From Variovorax sp. DXTD-1 (GTDB taxonomy: Bacteria > Pseudomonadota > Gammaproteobacteria > Burkholderiales > Burkholderiaceae_C), in NCBI RefSeq assembly GCF_003984625.1, contig NZ_RWKH01000001.1:186001-250000 (forward strand): a DNA stretch of 64,000 nucleotides, given 5' to 3'. The notes under the pieces are model-generated. The model made no database searches. It was given only the letters and a program-made list of their open reading frames with translations, and was not told the origin of the DNA. The translations under genes and the position numbers were made by a program. Of this stretch, positions 1-9,811 are shown piece by piece. How positions within the stretch are numbered: the first letter of the stretch is position 1; every line of letters starts with the position of its first letter.

Positions 1-1023
1 TCAAACCGCGCCCACGCTGCCCGTGATCGGCAGCACGATGCCGGTGATGTAGCTGGCGCAACTCGGCGCGGCCAGGAACACATAGGCGGGGGAGAGCTCT
101 TCCGGCTGTGCCGGCCGTTGCATGTCGGTGTTCTTGCCGAAGTCCTTGACCTTTTCAGGTGGGCTGTCCGCGGGGTTCAAGGGCGTCCACACCGGCCCGG
201 GCGCCACCGCATTCACGCGGATGCCCTTGGGCAGCAGGTTGCTGGCCAGCGACTTGGTGAACGCGTGAATGGCGCCCTTGGTGGTCGAGTAGTCGAGCAG
301 GTGCGCGCTTCCCTCGAGGCCGGTGACCGAGCCGGTGTTGATGATCGACGAGCCCTGGCCCAGGTGCGGCACCGCGGCGCGCGCCATCTGGAAATAGCCG
401 AACACGTTGGTCCTGAGCGTCAGGTCGAAGCGCTCATCGGTAATGTCCTCGATCGACGCCGCATGCAGCTGGAACGCCGCGTTGTTCACCAGGATGTCGA
501 GCTTGCCGAAAGCTTCGACCGTCTTGTCGACCGCTTTGCGGCAGAACGCCGGATCGCAGACGTCGCCCTTGATCACGATGCAGCGCGCGCCTTCCTCTTC
601 TACATGCCGGCGGGTTTCCTCCGCGTCGTCGTCTTCATCGAGGTGCACGATGGCCACGTCGGCGCCTTCGCGCGCATAGAGCAGCGCCACGGCGCGCCCG
701 ATGCCCGAGTCGCCTCCGGTGATCAGTGCCGTCATGCCTTCGAGCTTGCCGCTGCCTTGGTAGTCCGGCGCCTCGAACCGGGGCCGCAGCGCCATGTCCG
801 CTTCCTGGCCGGGCTTGCTCAGGTGCTGGGCCGGCATCGGGTTGGCCGGCTGCGGCCGCGAGCCTGCCTGCGCGGGCTGGCTGGACTTCTTGGCGGCGGG
901 TTTCGCGCTGTCTTTTTCATCTTGCGCGCGTTGGACTTCCCGGTGCTTGGCCGCGGTCCGGGCTGGTTCCGCGGACTTGGATGATTTGGCGGATTTGGAA
1001 GGTGATGCGGTGGTCGATTTCAT
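1..1023 (-). CDS. SDR-family oxidoreductase with Lys/Ser/Ala-rich N-terminal tail
   Basis: Predicted cytosolic NAD(P)-dependent short-chain dehydrogenase of 340 residues; substrate unknown. The cofactor motif TGGDSGIG is at residues 102-109, NNAA starts at 180, and the catalytic pair is Y245 and K249 (YSTTK). The first 75 or so residues are rich in Lys, Ser, Ala and Pro and look disordered. This layout matches the YghA/general-stress-protein-39 branch of SDRs, which usually run near 290 residues and lack so long a basic tail. The ATG at 1023 has AGGAG just upstream, and an in-frame extension to 1290 has no comparable site. The stop codon is the first three bases of the window, so the gene is complete. 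Family assignment is firm; the stress role is inferred from relatives. Confidence 0.85.
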   Translation of the reverse strand: MKSTTASPSKSAKSSKSAEPARTAAKHREVQRAQDEKDSAKPAAKKSSQPAQAGSRPQPANPMPAQHLSKPGQEADMALRPRFEAPDYQGSGKLEGMTALITGGDSGIGRAVALLYAREGADVAIVHLDEDDDAEETRRHVEEEGARCIVIKGDVCDPAFCRKAVDKTVEAFGKLDILVNNAAFQLHAASIEDITDERFDLTLRTNVFGYFQMARAAVPHLGQGSSIINTGSVTGLEGSAHLLDYSTTKGAIHAFTKSLASNLLPKGIRVNAVAPGPVWTPLNPADSPPEKVKDFGKNTDMQRPAQPEELSPAYVFLAAPSCASYITGIVLPITGSVGAV

Positions 1024-1188
1024 GGTGCCTGGGCTCCTGCATGTGAAAGACAACCGTAGAACCGCGTCGCGCGGCCCGCGTAGGAATCCGTCTCGAATGC
1101 ACGCCCACCGATGCCGACCAAGGAGAGTTTTCGTGCCTGTTTCAGAAACACCGCGGAACCGGCTTTGCCGGGCCGCTGGTGTTGCCCC

Positions 1189-1238
1189 CGGTAGGGGGAG
1201 GGAGTAGCGACACGAAGTGCGCGAAGCCTGGGGGCGAG
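1189..1238. repeat. GC-rich hairpin-forming intergenic sequence after recJ
   Basis: The 215-bp gap between recJ and the SDR has no credible gene. Immediately beyond the recJ stop lies a G/C-run hairpin (GCCCCCGGTAGGGGG) next to a stretch reading ACACGAAGTGCGCGAAG. From memory, similar stretches recur between genes in Comamonadaceae. There is only one copy here, so calling it a repeat is inference. It may serve as the recJ 3' end. Confidence 0.3.
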
Positions 1239-2960
1239 CTAAATCTCCGCGCCCTCGACCAGGAAGCGCACGCGGCGCACGCCCTGCCACTCATCGGCAT
1301 CGAGCCTGAAGGCGAGCTTCACGCGCGCGGGCAGCGGGTCGGTATGGCCGAACCAGATGCCGTCGACCGGGTGGCCTTGGTGCCGCAGCTTGAGCGCCAG
1401 GTGCTTTTCGCCCACGAGGCGTTGCGACACCACCTCCACTTCCTCGCTGAAGGTGGGCGGCGCAAAGCCCTGGCCCCACACCTCGCGGTGCAGCGTGTCG
1501 ACGAGGTCGATGCGCATGTACTCGCGCTCCAGCGGCCCGTCGGTGTCGAGGCGCCGCGTCAGCGTGGCTGCGTCGAGCCACTCGTGCGCCACCTCGGCCA
1601 ACGCGCGCTCGAACACCTCGAACTTCTCGCGCGCCACGGTGCAGCCCGCCGCCATGGCATGGCCGCCGAAACGCAGCAGCACGCCCGGATGCCGCTTGGC
1701 CACCAGGTCGAGCGCATCCCGCAGGTGAAAGCCCGGAATCGACCGGCCCGAGCCCTTGAGCTCGTGCTCCTTGCCTGGTGCGCCGCTCGCGGCAAACACG
1801 AAGGTCGGGCGATGGAAGCGGTCTTTCAGGCGCGAGGCCACAATGCCGACCACGCCTTCGTGAAATTCCGCGTCGAACACGCTGATGGCGGCCGGCGGCG
1901 CTTCGCCGCCCTTGGCATCGGGGCCGAAGAGCGACTCGGCCAGCATCAGCGCCTGGTCGCGCATGCCGCCTTCGATGTCGCGCCGCTCGCGGTTGATGCC
2001 GTCGAGCATGCGCGCGAGTTCGTCGGCGCGGCCCGTGTCGTCGGTCAGCAGGCACTCGATGCCCAGCGTCATGTCGGCGAGGCGTCCGGCCGCATTGATG
2101 CGTGGACCCAGCGCAAAGCCGAAGTCGAAAGTGGTGGCCACGGCGGCATTGCGCCCCGCCGCCTTGAACAGGGCCGCAATGCCCGCCGGCAGCGCGCCGG
2201 CGCGAATGCGGCGCAGGCCCTGCGCCACCAAGCGACGGTTGTTGGCGTCGAGCTTCACCACGTCGGCTACGGTGCCGAGCGCCACCAGCGGAAGCAGCAC
2301 GTCGAGCTTGGGCTGCGTGGCCGCCGTGAAGATGCCGCGCGTGCGCAACTCGGCGCGCAGCGCCAGCAGCACATAGAACATCACGCCCACGCCGGCAATG
2401 CTCTTGCTCTCGAAGCCGCAGCACGGCTGGTTGGGATTCACCAGCACATCGGCGGCCGGCAGTTCGGGGCCGGGCAAGTGGTGGTCGGTCACCAGCACCT
2501 GCAGGCCGCGCGCCTTGGCGGCGGCCACGCCCTCGACGCTGGCGATGCCGTTGTCGACGGTAATCAGCATGTCGGCACCGCTGTCGGCCACGCGCTCGGC
2601 AATGGGCGGCGTGAGGCCGTAGCCGTCGACCACGCGGTCGGGCACCAGGTAGCTCACGTTCTTTGCGCCGAGCAGGCGCAGGCCTCGCACCCCGACGGCG
2701 CAGGCAGTGGCACCGTCGCAGTCGTAGTCGGCCACGATGCACAGGCGCTTGCCCAGCGCCATGGCGTCGGCCAGCAGCACCGCGGCCTCGCGCGTACCGT
2801 GCAACGTATCGGGCGGCAACAGGCGCGCGAGGCCGTCGTCGAGTTCTTCCTTGGCCAGCACGCCGCGCGCGGCAAAGAGGCGGGCCAGCAAGGGGTGCAC
2901 GCCGGCCTGCTCCAGCGCCCAGACCGTGCGGGGCGGAATTTCCCTGGCGATGATCTTCAT
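1239..2960 (-). CDS. recJ: Single-stranded-DNA-specific exonuclease RecJ
   Basis: 5'-to-3' single-strand exonuclease of the RecF recombination and mismatch-repair pathways, 573 residues, the usual bacterial length. DHH-family motifs are visible: DYDCDG at 78-83, TDHH at 158-161, and the DHHA1 motif GGHAMAAG further on, followed by a C-terminal OB-like region. The start ATG at 2960 overlaps the stop of the upstream gene as ATGA, so the two are translationally coupled. A much longer in-frame upstream extension exists but runs through the neighbour in another frame and is rejected. Assignment is secure from the motifs and their order. Confidence 0.95.
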   Translation of the reverse strand: MKIIAREIPPRTVWALEQAGVHPLLARLFAARGVLAKEELDDGLARLLPPDTLHGTREAAVLLADAMALGKRLCIVADYDCDGATACAVGVRGLRLLGAKNVSYLVPDRVVDGYGLTPPIAERVADSGADMLITVDNGIASVEGVAAAKARGLQVLVTDHHLPGPELPAADVLVNPNQPCCGFESKSIAGVGVMFYVLLALRAELRTRGIFTAATQPKLDVLLPLVALGTVADVVKLDANNRRLVAQGLRRIRAGALPAGIAALFKAAGRNAAVATTFDFGFALGPRINAAGRLADMTLGIECLLTDDTGRADELARMLDGINRERRDIEGGMRDQALMLAESLFGPDAKGGEAPPAAISVFDAEFHEGVVGIVASRLKDRFHRPTFVFAASGAPGKEHELKGSGRSIPGFHLRDALDLVAKRHPGVLLRFGGHAMAAGCTVAREKFEVFERALAEVAHEWLDAATLTRRLDTDGPLEREYMRIDLVDTLHREVWGQGFAPPTFSEEVEVVSQRLVGEKHLALKLRHQGHPVDGIWFGHTDPLPARVKLAFRLDADEWQGVRRVRFLVEGAEI

Positions 2961-3922
2961 AGGGCCTCGAGCACCGCAGGGGCGCGTGGCCGGTCGAACA
3001 GGCTCTTGGCCCAACCCACCAGCCCGCGCTGCTGTACTGCATAGCGCTGCGCCGCACGGTCGCCGCACAGCGTGATCGTGATGGTCGCACCGGCGGTGTA
3101 GTCGGCCAGCAGGCCGGCGACGGGGCCTGCATCCAGCGCTTGCCACGCCTGTGCCCAGCCCGGGCCGTCGTCGCGCAACGCAGCGACGCGAAGCGCGTCG
3201 CTCACGGTGGGCGCGGGCATGGCGGGAGAAGGGTCCGTCTGCAGCGCGCCGGTGCCGCTGAGCCAGAAGGAGTTGATCGGCGGCACGCCGCGGGCGGCGC
3301 GGTCGTCGTTCACGCGTTGGGTATAGAGCAGCATCTGCATTTCGTTCTGGAGGCGGCGCAGCGGCCGCGCGGCTTCGGCCAAGGGCGACCACTGCGAAAT
3401 CGGATGGCCCACCGCGCGGTCGATCGATGCCGTTGCCAGGCCGTCGAAGATGCGCGCGCGCGCCAGCCAGCGGCCCGGCGTGGAAGAGGGGTGCAGCGCA
3501 ATGCCGTCTTCCTCGAAGAAAGGATGGGCGGCGGCCAGCAACGCGGCCGATTCCGCGGCGTCGATCTCGATAGCGGCCGGGTCGCCCAGCACCACGTCGT
3601 CGATGCCCACCTGCCAATTGCACAGCGACACCAGGCCCCAGCCTTCGCGGTCGCCGGGCTCGGCAATGCCGATCTGCCTGGCTTCGAGCGCGGCCCAGGG
3701 AATGCAGCCGTCGGCTGCGGAAATCCCCAGCGCCGCGGCCAGCGCCCGTTCATGGGGCGGTGAGCGCGTGCTTTCGTCTTGCGTATCGGTCTCCACCAGC
3801 GAGAGCCGGGAGAGCAGGGACTCGAGGTTGGGCAGCCGAAGCGATGGCAGGGCCGCGCGGCATGCAGGGGAACCGCGGCCGGCAAAGGGAATCAACAGAT
3901 GACGTGGGAGAGGTTCGGCCAT
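2957..3922 (-). CDS. Conserved protein of unknown function coupled to recJ
   Basis: A 321-residue soluble protein with no signal peptide or membrane segment. I recognise it only as the conserved betaproteobacterial protein often found beside recJ, sometimes loosely labelled as related to cofactor-independent phosphoglycerate mutase. I cannot see phosphatase-superfamily metal motifs that would support an enzymatic role. Visible segments include GWGLVSLCNWQVG near the middle and NSFWLSGTG toward the C-terminus. The ATG at 3922 is preferred; a GTG 24 bases upstream (3946) would add eight residues. The stop overlaps the recJ start as ATGA, so coordinated expression is likely. Function not assigned. 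Confidence 0.8.
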   Translation of the reverse strand: MAEPLPRHLLIPFAGRGSPACRAALPSLRLPNLESLLSRLSLVETDTQDESTRSPPHERALAAALGISAADGCIPWAALEARQIGIAEPGDREGWGLVSLCNWQVGIDDVVLGDPAAIEIDAAESAALLAAAHPFFEEDGIALHPSSTPGRWLARARIFDGLATASIDRAVGHPISQWSPLAEAARPLRRLQNEMQMLLYTQRVNDDRAARGVPPINSFWLSGTGALQTDPSPAMPAPTVSDALRVAALRDDGPGWAQAWQALDAGPVAGLLADYTAGATITITLCGDRAAQRYAVQQRGLVGWAKSLFDRPRAPAVLEAL

Positions 3923-4010
3923 TCCCCTATTGTCCGGGAATGCCACAATCCCGGGGATGCAACGCCCCGAAGCGCCCTTGGCGCCGGAAGCGCGTCAAAG
4001 AACTGGAAAT

Positions 4011-5259
4011 ATGCGACTTCCTTATGAACTGCAACTCGGCTGGCGCTACACGCGCGCAGGCCGGGCGACACGGCGCAATGGCTTCATCTCCTTCATCTCG
4101 GGCGTATCGATGCTCGGCATTGCGCTGGGGGTGGCGGCGCTGATCATTGTGCTCAGCGTGATGAACGGCTTCCAGAAGGAAGTGCGCGACCGCATGCTCG
4201 GCGTGGTGTCGCACATCGAAATACTTTCGCGCGACGGCCAGGCCCTGCCCGACATCGACGCCATCATGGCCGCGGCGCGCAAGAACCCCGAGGTGGTCGG
4301 CGCGGCTCCCTTCATTGCCACGCAGGCGCTCATTGCGCGCGGCGAGGACATGAAGGGCACGCTGGTGCGCGGCATCGTGCCCAAGCTCGAACCCGAGGTC
4401 ACCGACATTGCCACCACCGCGCAAAAGGGCACGCTCGACAAGCTGGTGCCGGGTGAATTCGGCATTGTGCTCGGCGGCGAGCTCGCGCGGTCGCTCTTCG
4501 TGCAGCCCGGCGACCAGGTCACGCTGGTGGCACCCGGCGGTCAGGTCACGCCCGCGGGTGTGGTGCCGCGGCTCAAGCAGTTCACCGTGGTCGGCACCTT
4601 CGATTCGGGCCACTACGAATACGACTCGGCGCTGGCCATGATTCACGCGGAAGACGCCCAGCGCGTGTTTCGGCTCGACGGGCCCACCGGCATCCGCATC
4701 AAGCTCAAGGACCTGAACGAGGCGCGCGACGTGGCCGACCAGATGGCCGTCACGCTGCCGGGCCAGTTTTTGATTCGAGACTGGACGCGCCAGAACAAGA
4801 CCTGGTTTGCGGCCGTGCAGGTCGAAAAACGCATGATGTTCATCATCCTCACGCTCATCGTGGCGGTGGCGGCCTTCAACCTGGTGTCCACCCTGGTGAT
4901 GACCGTGACCGACAAGCGCGCGGACATCGCCATCTTGCGCACGCTGGGCAGTTCGCCGCGCAGCATCATGGGCATCTTCGTGGTGCAGGGCGCCATGGTC
5001 GGCGTGATCGGCACCGTGGCCGGGCTGCTGCTGGGGCTGGGCATTGCCTACAACATCGACGTGATCGTGCCCGCGCTCGAGCAGCTTTTTCATGCGAGCT
5101 TCCTACCCAAGGACATCTACCTGATCAGCAAGATGCCGAGCGATCCGCAGCGCAGCGACATCATGCCGATTGCCATCATTTCGCTGGTCCTGGCCTTCCT
5201 GGCCACGCTGTATCCGAGCTGGCGCGCCAGCCGCGTCAACCCTGCCGAGGCCCTGCGCT

Positions 5260-5267
<8 letters not shown>
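4011..5267 (+). CDS. lolC: Lipoprotein-releasing ABC transporter permease LolC/E family
   Basis: Inner-membrane permease of the Lol system that extracts outer-membrane lipoproteins and hands them to LolA. Its 418 residues match the family. A hydrophobic segment near residues 25-50 is followed by a large periplasmic domain (about 50-270) and three C-terminal membrane segments, the MacB/FtsX topology; the N-terminal motif [19 protein letters not shown] is typical. An ATG at 4011 is chosen because the protein begins [13 protein letters not shown] like its relatives; an in-frame start at 3930 would add 27 atypical residues. The 3' end overlaps lolD by 8 bases. Only one permease gene is present, so the complex may be a homodimer, as in other bacteria with a single LolC/E. 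Confidence 0.92.
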
Positions 5268-5967
<700 letters not shown>

Positions 5968-6059
5968 GTTGATGCCGCTGCCACGCGGGCATGCAATGTC
6001 GGCGAAACTGTTTGTCTGTTCGGCAAGATGCCGTTCAATCACAGGAGTGCTTCTTGATC

Positions 6060-6653
6060 ATGGAAACCGACGACGACACCACGCCCGCTGCCACTGCGGA
6101 GCCGCGCAATTCCTACCTGGAAGAGAAAGCCTTCAAATCGCGCACGCTGCTGATCTTCGGCAGCATCACCGACTCCGTCGCCGCCGACGTCACGCGCAGG
6201 CTCATCGCGCTGGACGCCGACAGCCCGGACAAACCCATCGACATTCTCGTGAGCTCGCCCGGCGGCCATCTGGAGTCGGGCGATGCGATTCACGACATCG
6301 TGCGTTTCATTTCCGCGCCGGTGAACATGATCGGCACCGGCTGGGTCGGCAGCGCCGCCACGCACCTGTACCTGGCCGCGCCGAAGGAACGGCGCGTGTG
6401 CCTGCCGAACACGCGCTTCCTGATCCACCAGCCCAGCGGCGGCGCGGGCGGCCAGGCGACCGACATTGCCATCCAGGCGCAAGAGATCATCAAGGCCCGG
6501 CACCGCATCGCGCATGAGATTGCGCGCGAAACCGGCAAGCCGATCGACGTGGTGCTGGCCGACATCGAGCGCGACCGCTGGCTCTCGGCCGAAGAAGCGG
6601 TCGCCTACGGGCTGGTCTCGCGCATCATCCAGCGCAAGACCGAGCTGCTGTAG
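6060..6653 (+). CDS. ClpP-like serine protease (stand-alone paralogue)
   Basis: Protein of the ClpP peptidase family, 197 residues. By alignment to E. coli ClpP the catalytic triad is Ser98 (in GWVGSAAT), His123 (LIHQP) and Asp168 (ADIERD), so it is probably active. Conserved handle-region text such as QATDI and the SAEEAVAYGLV terminus are also present. No clpX, clpA or trigger factor gene is adjacent, so it is likely a second ClpP rather than the housekeeping one. The ATG at 6060 is listed; a TTG at 6054 in frame sits 6 bases after AGGAG and could be the true start. The partner unfoldase is unknown. Confidence 0.88.
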   Translation: METDDDTTPAATAEPRNSYLEEKAFKSRTLLIFGSITDSVAADVTRRLIALDADSPDKPIDILVSSPGGHLESGDAIHDIVRFISAPVNMIGTGWVGSAATHLYLAAPKERRVCLPNTRFLIHQPSGGAGGQATDIAIQAQEIIKARHRIAHEIARETGKPIDVVLADIERDRWLSAEEAVAYGLVSRIIQRKTELL

Positions 6654-6669
6654 CGCTGACTGGCGCCGC

Positions 6670-7056
6670 TTACTTGGGCTTGTAGGCCACCACGTCGATC
6701 TCGACCTTGGCGTCGACCATCAGGCTCGCCTCGGTGGTCGAGCGCGCCGGCTTGTTTTCGCCGAAATAGCTCATGTAGATGCGGTTGAAGGCACCAAAGT
6801 CGCGCGCGTCCTGCAGCCACACGGTGCTCTTGCATACGTCGTCGAGCGTGGCGCCGGCCAGTGCGAGCACCTTCTTCAGGTTTTCCATCACCTGGCGCGT
6901 CTGCGCCTCGATGCCGCCCACCACGATTTCGCCCTCGGCATTGGCGGGCACTTGGCCCGACACATAGATGAAATCGCCCGCGCGCACGGCCGGCGAGAAG
7001 GGGCGGGCCTGGCGGTCCGAGGCGACGGGCGGGGCGCCGAGGTATTCGAGCGGCAT
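6670..7056 (-). CDS. RidA-family enamine/imine deaminase
   Basis: Small cytosolic protein of the RidA (YjgF/YER057c/UK114) family, 128 residues. Arg105 in KPARSTTEA is the conserved residue that binds the substrate carboxylate. Family members hydrolyse reactive enamines and imines released by PLP enzymes such as serine and threonine dehydratases. The gene starts at an ATG preceded by AGGAG and is divergent from the peptide-type importer operon, which also encodes a PLP-dependent deaminase-like enzyme; that pairing suggests it cleans up the enamine product. It converges on the ClpP-like gene with 16 bases between stops. Family certain; link to the operon inferred. Confidence 0.88.
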   Translation of the reverse strand: MPLEYLGAPPVASDRQARPFSPAVRAGDFIYVSGQVPANAEGEIVVGGIEAQTRQVMENLKKVLALAGATLDDVCKSTVWLQDARDFGAFNRIYMSYFGENKPARSTTEASLMVDAKVEIDVVAYKPK

Positions 7057-7114
7057 GGGAAAACTCCTGAAGTGAGAAAAGAAGAAGAAAGAGGATCGTA
7101 AGTATCGGTCCAAT

Positions 7115-7152
7115 CTGAAAGTTAGTTTCAGAAAAACCCTCAACCGAGGGTT
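7115..7152. promoter_or_regulatory. Two adjacent short inverted repeats in a divergent intergenic region
   Basis: The 187-bp gap between ridA and the importer operon has two neat dyads: CTGAAA-N5-TTTCAG (7115-7131) and AACCCTC-N4-GAGGGTT (7135-7152). Their position between divergent genes suggests operators. A TTGACA hexamer at 7165-7170 has no convincing -10 partner. Role inferred. Confidence 0.35.
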
Positions 7153-7243
7153 AACACGGATGATTTGACATGAATACTGCTTCAAAGTCCGGGCCGAAAA
7201 GAAAATTTCTTTCAAACCCGCCCGCCCCATGAAGGAGTTCCCC

Positions 7244-8818
7244 ATGCCTCACGCCGGTCTTGTCCAGCGCCTGCCGCACCTGTCCAAGCGCAGCCTGCTG
7301 GGTGCTTCCCTGCTTGCGCTGCTGTGCGCCGCGCTGCCCCAACAGCAGGCGCAGGCCCAGGGGCCGCGCAACTTTGCCACGCTGGCCATGGTGGCCGAGC
7401 CGCAGACGCTCGACCCGATGGCGTCGACTGCCGACCTGGTCGGAACCATCATGCAGCACGTGTATGAAACGCTCTACACCTTCGACGCCAAGTGGAACGT
7501 GGTGCCGATGCTGGCCGAGAGCAGCCCCAAGATCTCCGCCGACGGCAAGACCTACGCCATCACCCTCCGCAAGGGCGTGATGCTGCACAACGGCCGCGAA
7601 CTCACGGCCGACGACGTGGTGGCCAGCCTGCAGCGCTGGATGGACCAGTCGCCGCGCGGCAAGGCCGTGGGCAAGGAAATAGAGAGCCTCAAGGCCAAGG
7701 GCCCGCTGGGCGTGGAGATCGTGCTGAAGGCGCCGTATGCGCCGCTGCTGTCGCAGCTTGCGCTGCCGAGCGGCATGGCCGCCATCATGGCCAAGGATTC
7801 CATCGCCTCGCCGCTGAAGGAATTCGTCGGCACCGGCCCCTACAAGTTCAAGGAGCGCCGGCCCGACCAGTTCGTGCTGCTCACGCGCTTCGACAAATAC
7901 ACCGCGCGCAAGGAGCCTGCGAACGGCTATGGCGGCAAGCGCGAAGCGGCGATTGAAGAACTGCGCTTCGTGCCGGTGCCCAATGCGAGCACGCGCGTCG
8001 AAGGCGCCTTGGCCGGCCAATACGACTTTGCCGACCTGCTGCCCGTGGAGGCGCTGCCCCGGCTGGAGAAGGCTGGCGGCAAGACCGTGCCGATCATGAC
8101 GCCGTCGTTCGGCTTTCCGTACCTGGTGCTCAACACCAAGGAAGGCGTTGCCTCCAATCAGGCCATCCGCCAGGCCATTCAAACAGCGCTCGGCGAGGGC
8201 GAGATGCTCGCGGCCGGCTTCGGCGACACGCGCTTCTTCGTGGCCGAAGGCAACCACTTTCCGAAGGGCTCGCCGTTCTATTCGGCGGCCGGCGCCACGC
8301 TGTACAACGAACGCAACGCGCCCAAGGCCAAGGAGGCCGCGGCCAAGGCCGGCTACAAGGGCGAGCCGATCCGCGTGCTCACCAGCCGCCAGTACGACTT
8401 TCACTACAACATGTCGCTCTTGATGGCCGAGCAGCTCAAGCGCGCCGGGTTCAAGGTCGACCTCAACGTGGTCGACTGGGCCACGCTGGTGCAGCGCCGC
8501 AACGACCCCAAGCTCTGGGACATCTACGTTACCCATTCGGGCCAGTTCCCCGAGCCGATGCTCTCGCCTCCGCAGCTCGGCGACGGCGCGCCCGGCTGGT
8601 GGGACACGCCCGCCAAGAAGGCGGCGCTGCAGGCCTTCAACGTCGAAAGCGACCCTGCCAAGCGCGGCGCACTGTGGGGCAAGGTGCAGCAGGTGGTGTA
8701 CGAAGAGGTGCCGTACATCAACGTCGGCAAGTTCAACGGCCTCTCGGCCAAGAGCCCGGCACTGGACAACTACCAGCCCGCGACCTGGCCGTTCTTCTGG
8801 AACGCCCGGATCAAGTAA
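7244..8818 (+). CDS. Periplasmic substrate-binding protein, peptide/dipeptide ABC importer (family 5)
   Basis: Exported ligand-binding protein of 524 residues. An N-terminal signal (basic start, hydrophobic core LLGASLLALLCAAL, then QQAQAQG) predicts cleavage near residue 38. The mature part has the family-5 hallmarks: the opening stretch AEPQTLDPMAS, a TYAITLRKGVMLHNG segment and an NTKEGVASN stretch. The start at 7244 is chosen because AAGGAG lies 6 bases upstream; the in-frame ATG at 7229 would overlap that site. It heads a run of two permeases and two ATPases, so it supplies ligand to a complete Dpp/Opp-type system. The downstream deaminase and deacylase suggest ligands containing D-amino acids; no LysR or two-component gene lies beside it. 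Confidence 0.93.
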   Translation: MPHAGLVQRLPHLSKRSLLGASLLALLCAALPQQQAQAQGPRNFATLAMVAEPQTLDPMASTADLVGTIMQHVYETLYTFDAKWNVVPMLAESSPKISADGKTYAITLRKGVMLHNGRELTADDVVASLQRWMDQSPRGKAVGKEIESLKAKGPLGVEIVLKAPYAPLLSQLALPSGMAAIMAKDSIASPLKEFVGTGPYKFKERRPDQFVLLTRFDKYTARKEPANGYGGKREAAIEELRFVPVPNASTRVEGALAGQYDFADLLPVEALPRLEKAGGKTVPIMTPSFGFPYLVLNTKEGVASNQAIRQAIQTALGEGEMLAAGFGDTRFFVAEGNHFPKGSPFYSAAGATLYNERNAPKAKEAAAKAGYKGEPIRVLTSRQYDFHYNMSLLMAEQLKRAGFKVDLNVVDWATLVQRRNDPKLWDIYVTHSGQFPEPMLSPPQLGDGAPGWWDTPAKKAALQAFNVESDPAKRGALWGKVQQVVYEEVPYINVGKFNGLSAKSPALDNYQPATWPFFWNARIK

Positions 8819-8861
8819 TGGGGCCGTTCGCTTTCGCATTGGCCTTCCCGGACTGCATTCG

Positions 8862-9803
8862 ATGATCCGCTACATCGCCTCCCGCGCCGCCGGCATGCTC
8901 GTCGTGCTCGCCATCGTGGCGGTGCTGGTCTTCGTGCTGACGCGTGCAGCCTCGGGCGATCCGGTTTCGGTGCTGCTGGGCGACCAGGCCACCGCGGCCG
9001 ACATCGCCCGCGTGCAGAAGGAATACGGCCTGGACAAGCCGCTGCCCGTGCAGTTCGGCTACTGGCTGCGCGAGGTGCTGCAGGGCAATCTCGGCACGTC
9101 CATCTTCCTGCAGCGGCCGGTGACGCAGGCGCTGTGGGAGCGGGCCGAGCCGACCACGCTGCTCGCGCTCATGGCCGTGGCCATTGCCGCACTGATCGGC
9201 GTGCCCTGCGGCATCGTCTCGGCGGTGTTCCGCGGTCGCGTGGTCGACCAGCTCTTCACCGGCATCGCGATGCTCGGCGCCAGCATTCCGAGCTTCTGGC
9301 TGGGCATCGTGCTCATTCAGATCTTTGCCGTGTCGTTCGGCTGGTTTCCGGTGTCGGGCTACGGCGCGCCCGATGCGCCGTTCGCCGAGCGGCTGCATGC
9401 GCTGGTACTGCCGGCCACGGTGCTCGGCCTCTTGAACTCGGCGCTCATCATTCGTTTCACGCGGGCCTCGATGCTCGACGTGCTCGGCGAAGACTATGTG
9501 CGCACCGCGCGCTCCAAGGGCCTGAGCGAGAGCGTGGTCGTGCTCAAGCATGCGCTGCGCAATGCGCTGGTGCCCATCGTGACGGTGATCGGCCTCACGG
9601 TCGCGCTGATGATCGGCGGCGCCGTCATCACCGAAACCGTGTTCGGCCTGCCGGGTGTCGGCAACCTCGTGGTGAGCGCGGTGCTGCGGCGCGACTACCC
9701 GGTGATCCAGGGCGCGCTGCTCGTGATTGCGGCGATCTACGTGCTGATCAATTTCTCCATCGACCTGCTCTATGCCGTGGTCGATCCGCGCGTGAAGGTT
9801 TGA
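8862..9803 (+). CDS. Peptide-type ABC transporter permease, DppB-like
   Basis: Inner-membrane permease of 313 residues with six predicted membrane segments. Its N-terminus (MIRYIASRAAGMLVVLAIVAV) and the EYGLDKPLPVQFGYWL stretch are typical of DppB/OppB proteins. The EAA-type loop, contacting the ATPases, is near residues 200-230 (DYVRTARSKGLSESVV). It follows the binding-protein gene by 43 bases and precedes the DppC-like gene by 8 bases, so it is in the same operon. Confidence 0.93.
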   Translation: MIRYIASRAAGMLVVLAIVAVLVFVLTRAASGDPVSVLLGDQATAADIARVQKEYGLDKPLPVQFGYWLREVLQGNLGTSIFLQRPVTQALWERAEPTTLLALMAVAIAALIGVPCGIVSAVFRGRVVDQLFTGIAMLGASIPSFWLGIVLIQIFAVSFGWFPVSGYGAPDAPFAERLHALVLPATVLGLLNSALIIRFTRASMLDVLGEDYVRTARSKGLSESVVVLKHALRNALVPIVTVIGLTVALMIGGAVITETVFGLPGVGNLVVSAVLRRDYPVIQGALLVIAAIYVLINFSIDLLYAVVDPRVKV

Positions 9804-9811
9804 GAGAAAAA

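Noticed and set aside
1179..3044. A 621-residue open frame opposite recJ
   Set aside because: Antisense shadow rich in Ala, Arg, His and Gly, typical of high-GC DNA. RecJ in the other direction has full motifs.
7165..7170. TTGACA as the -35 of a promoter for the importer operon
   Set aside because: No acceptable -10 hexamer is found at 16-18 bases.
7151..8839. A 562-residue open frame opposite the family-5 binding protein
   Set aside because: Shadow of a gene with signal peptide and family motifs on the plus strand.
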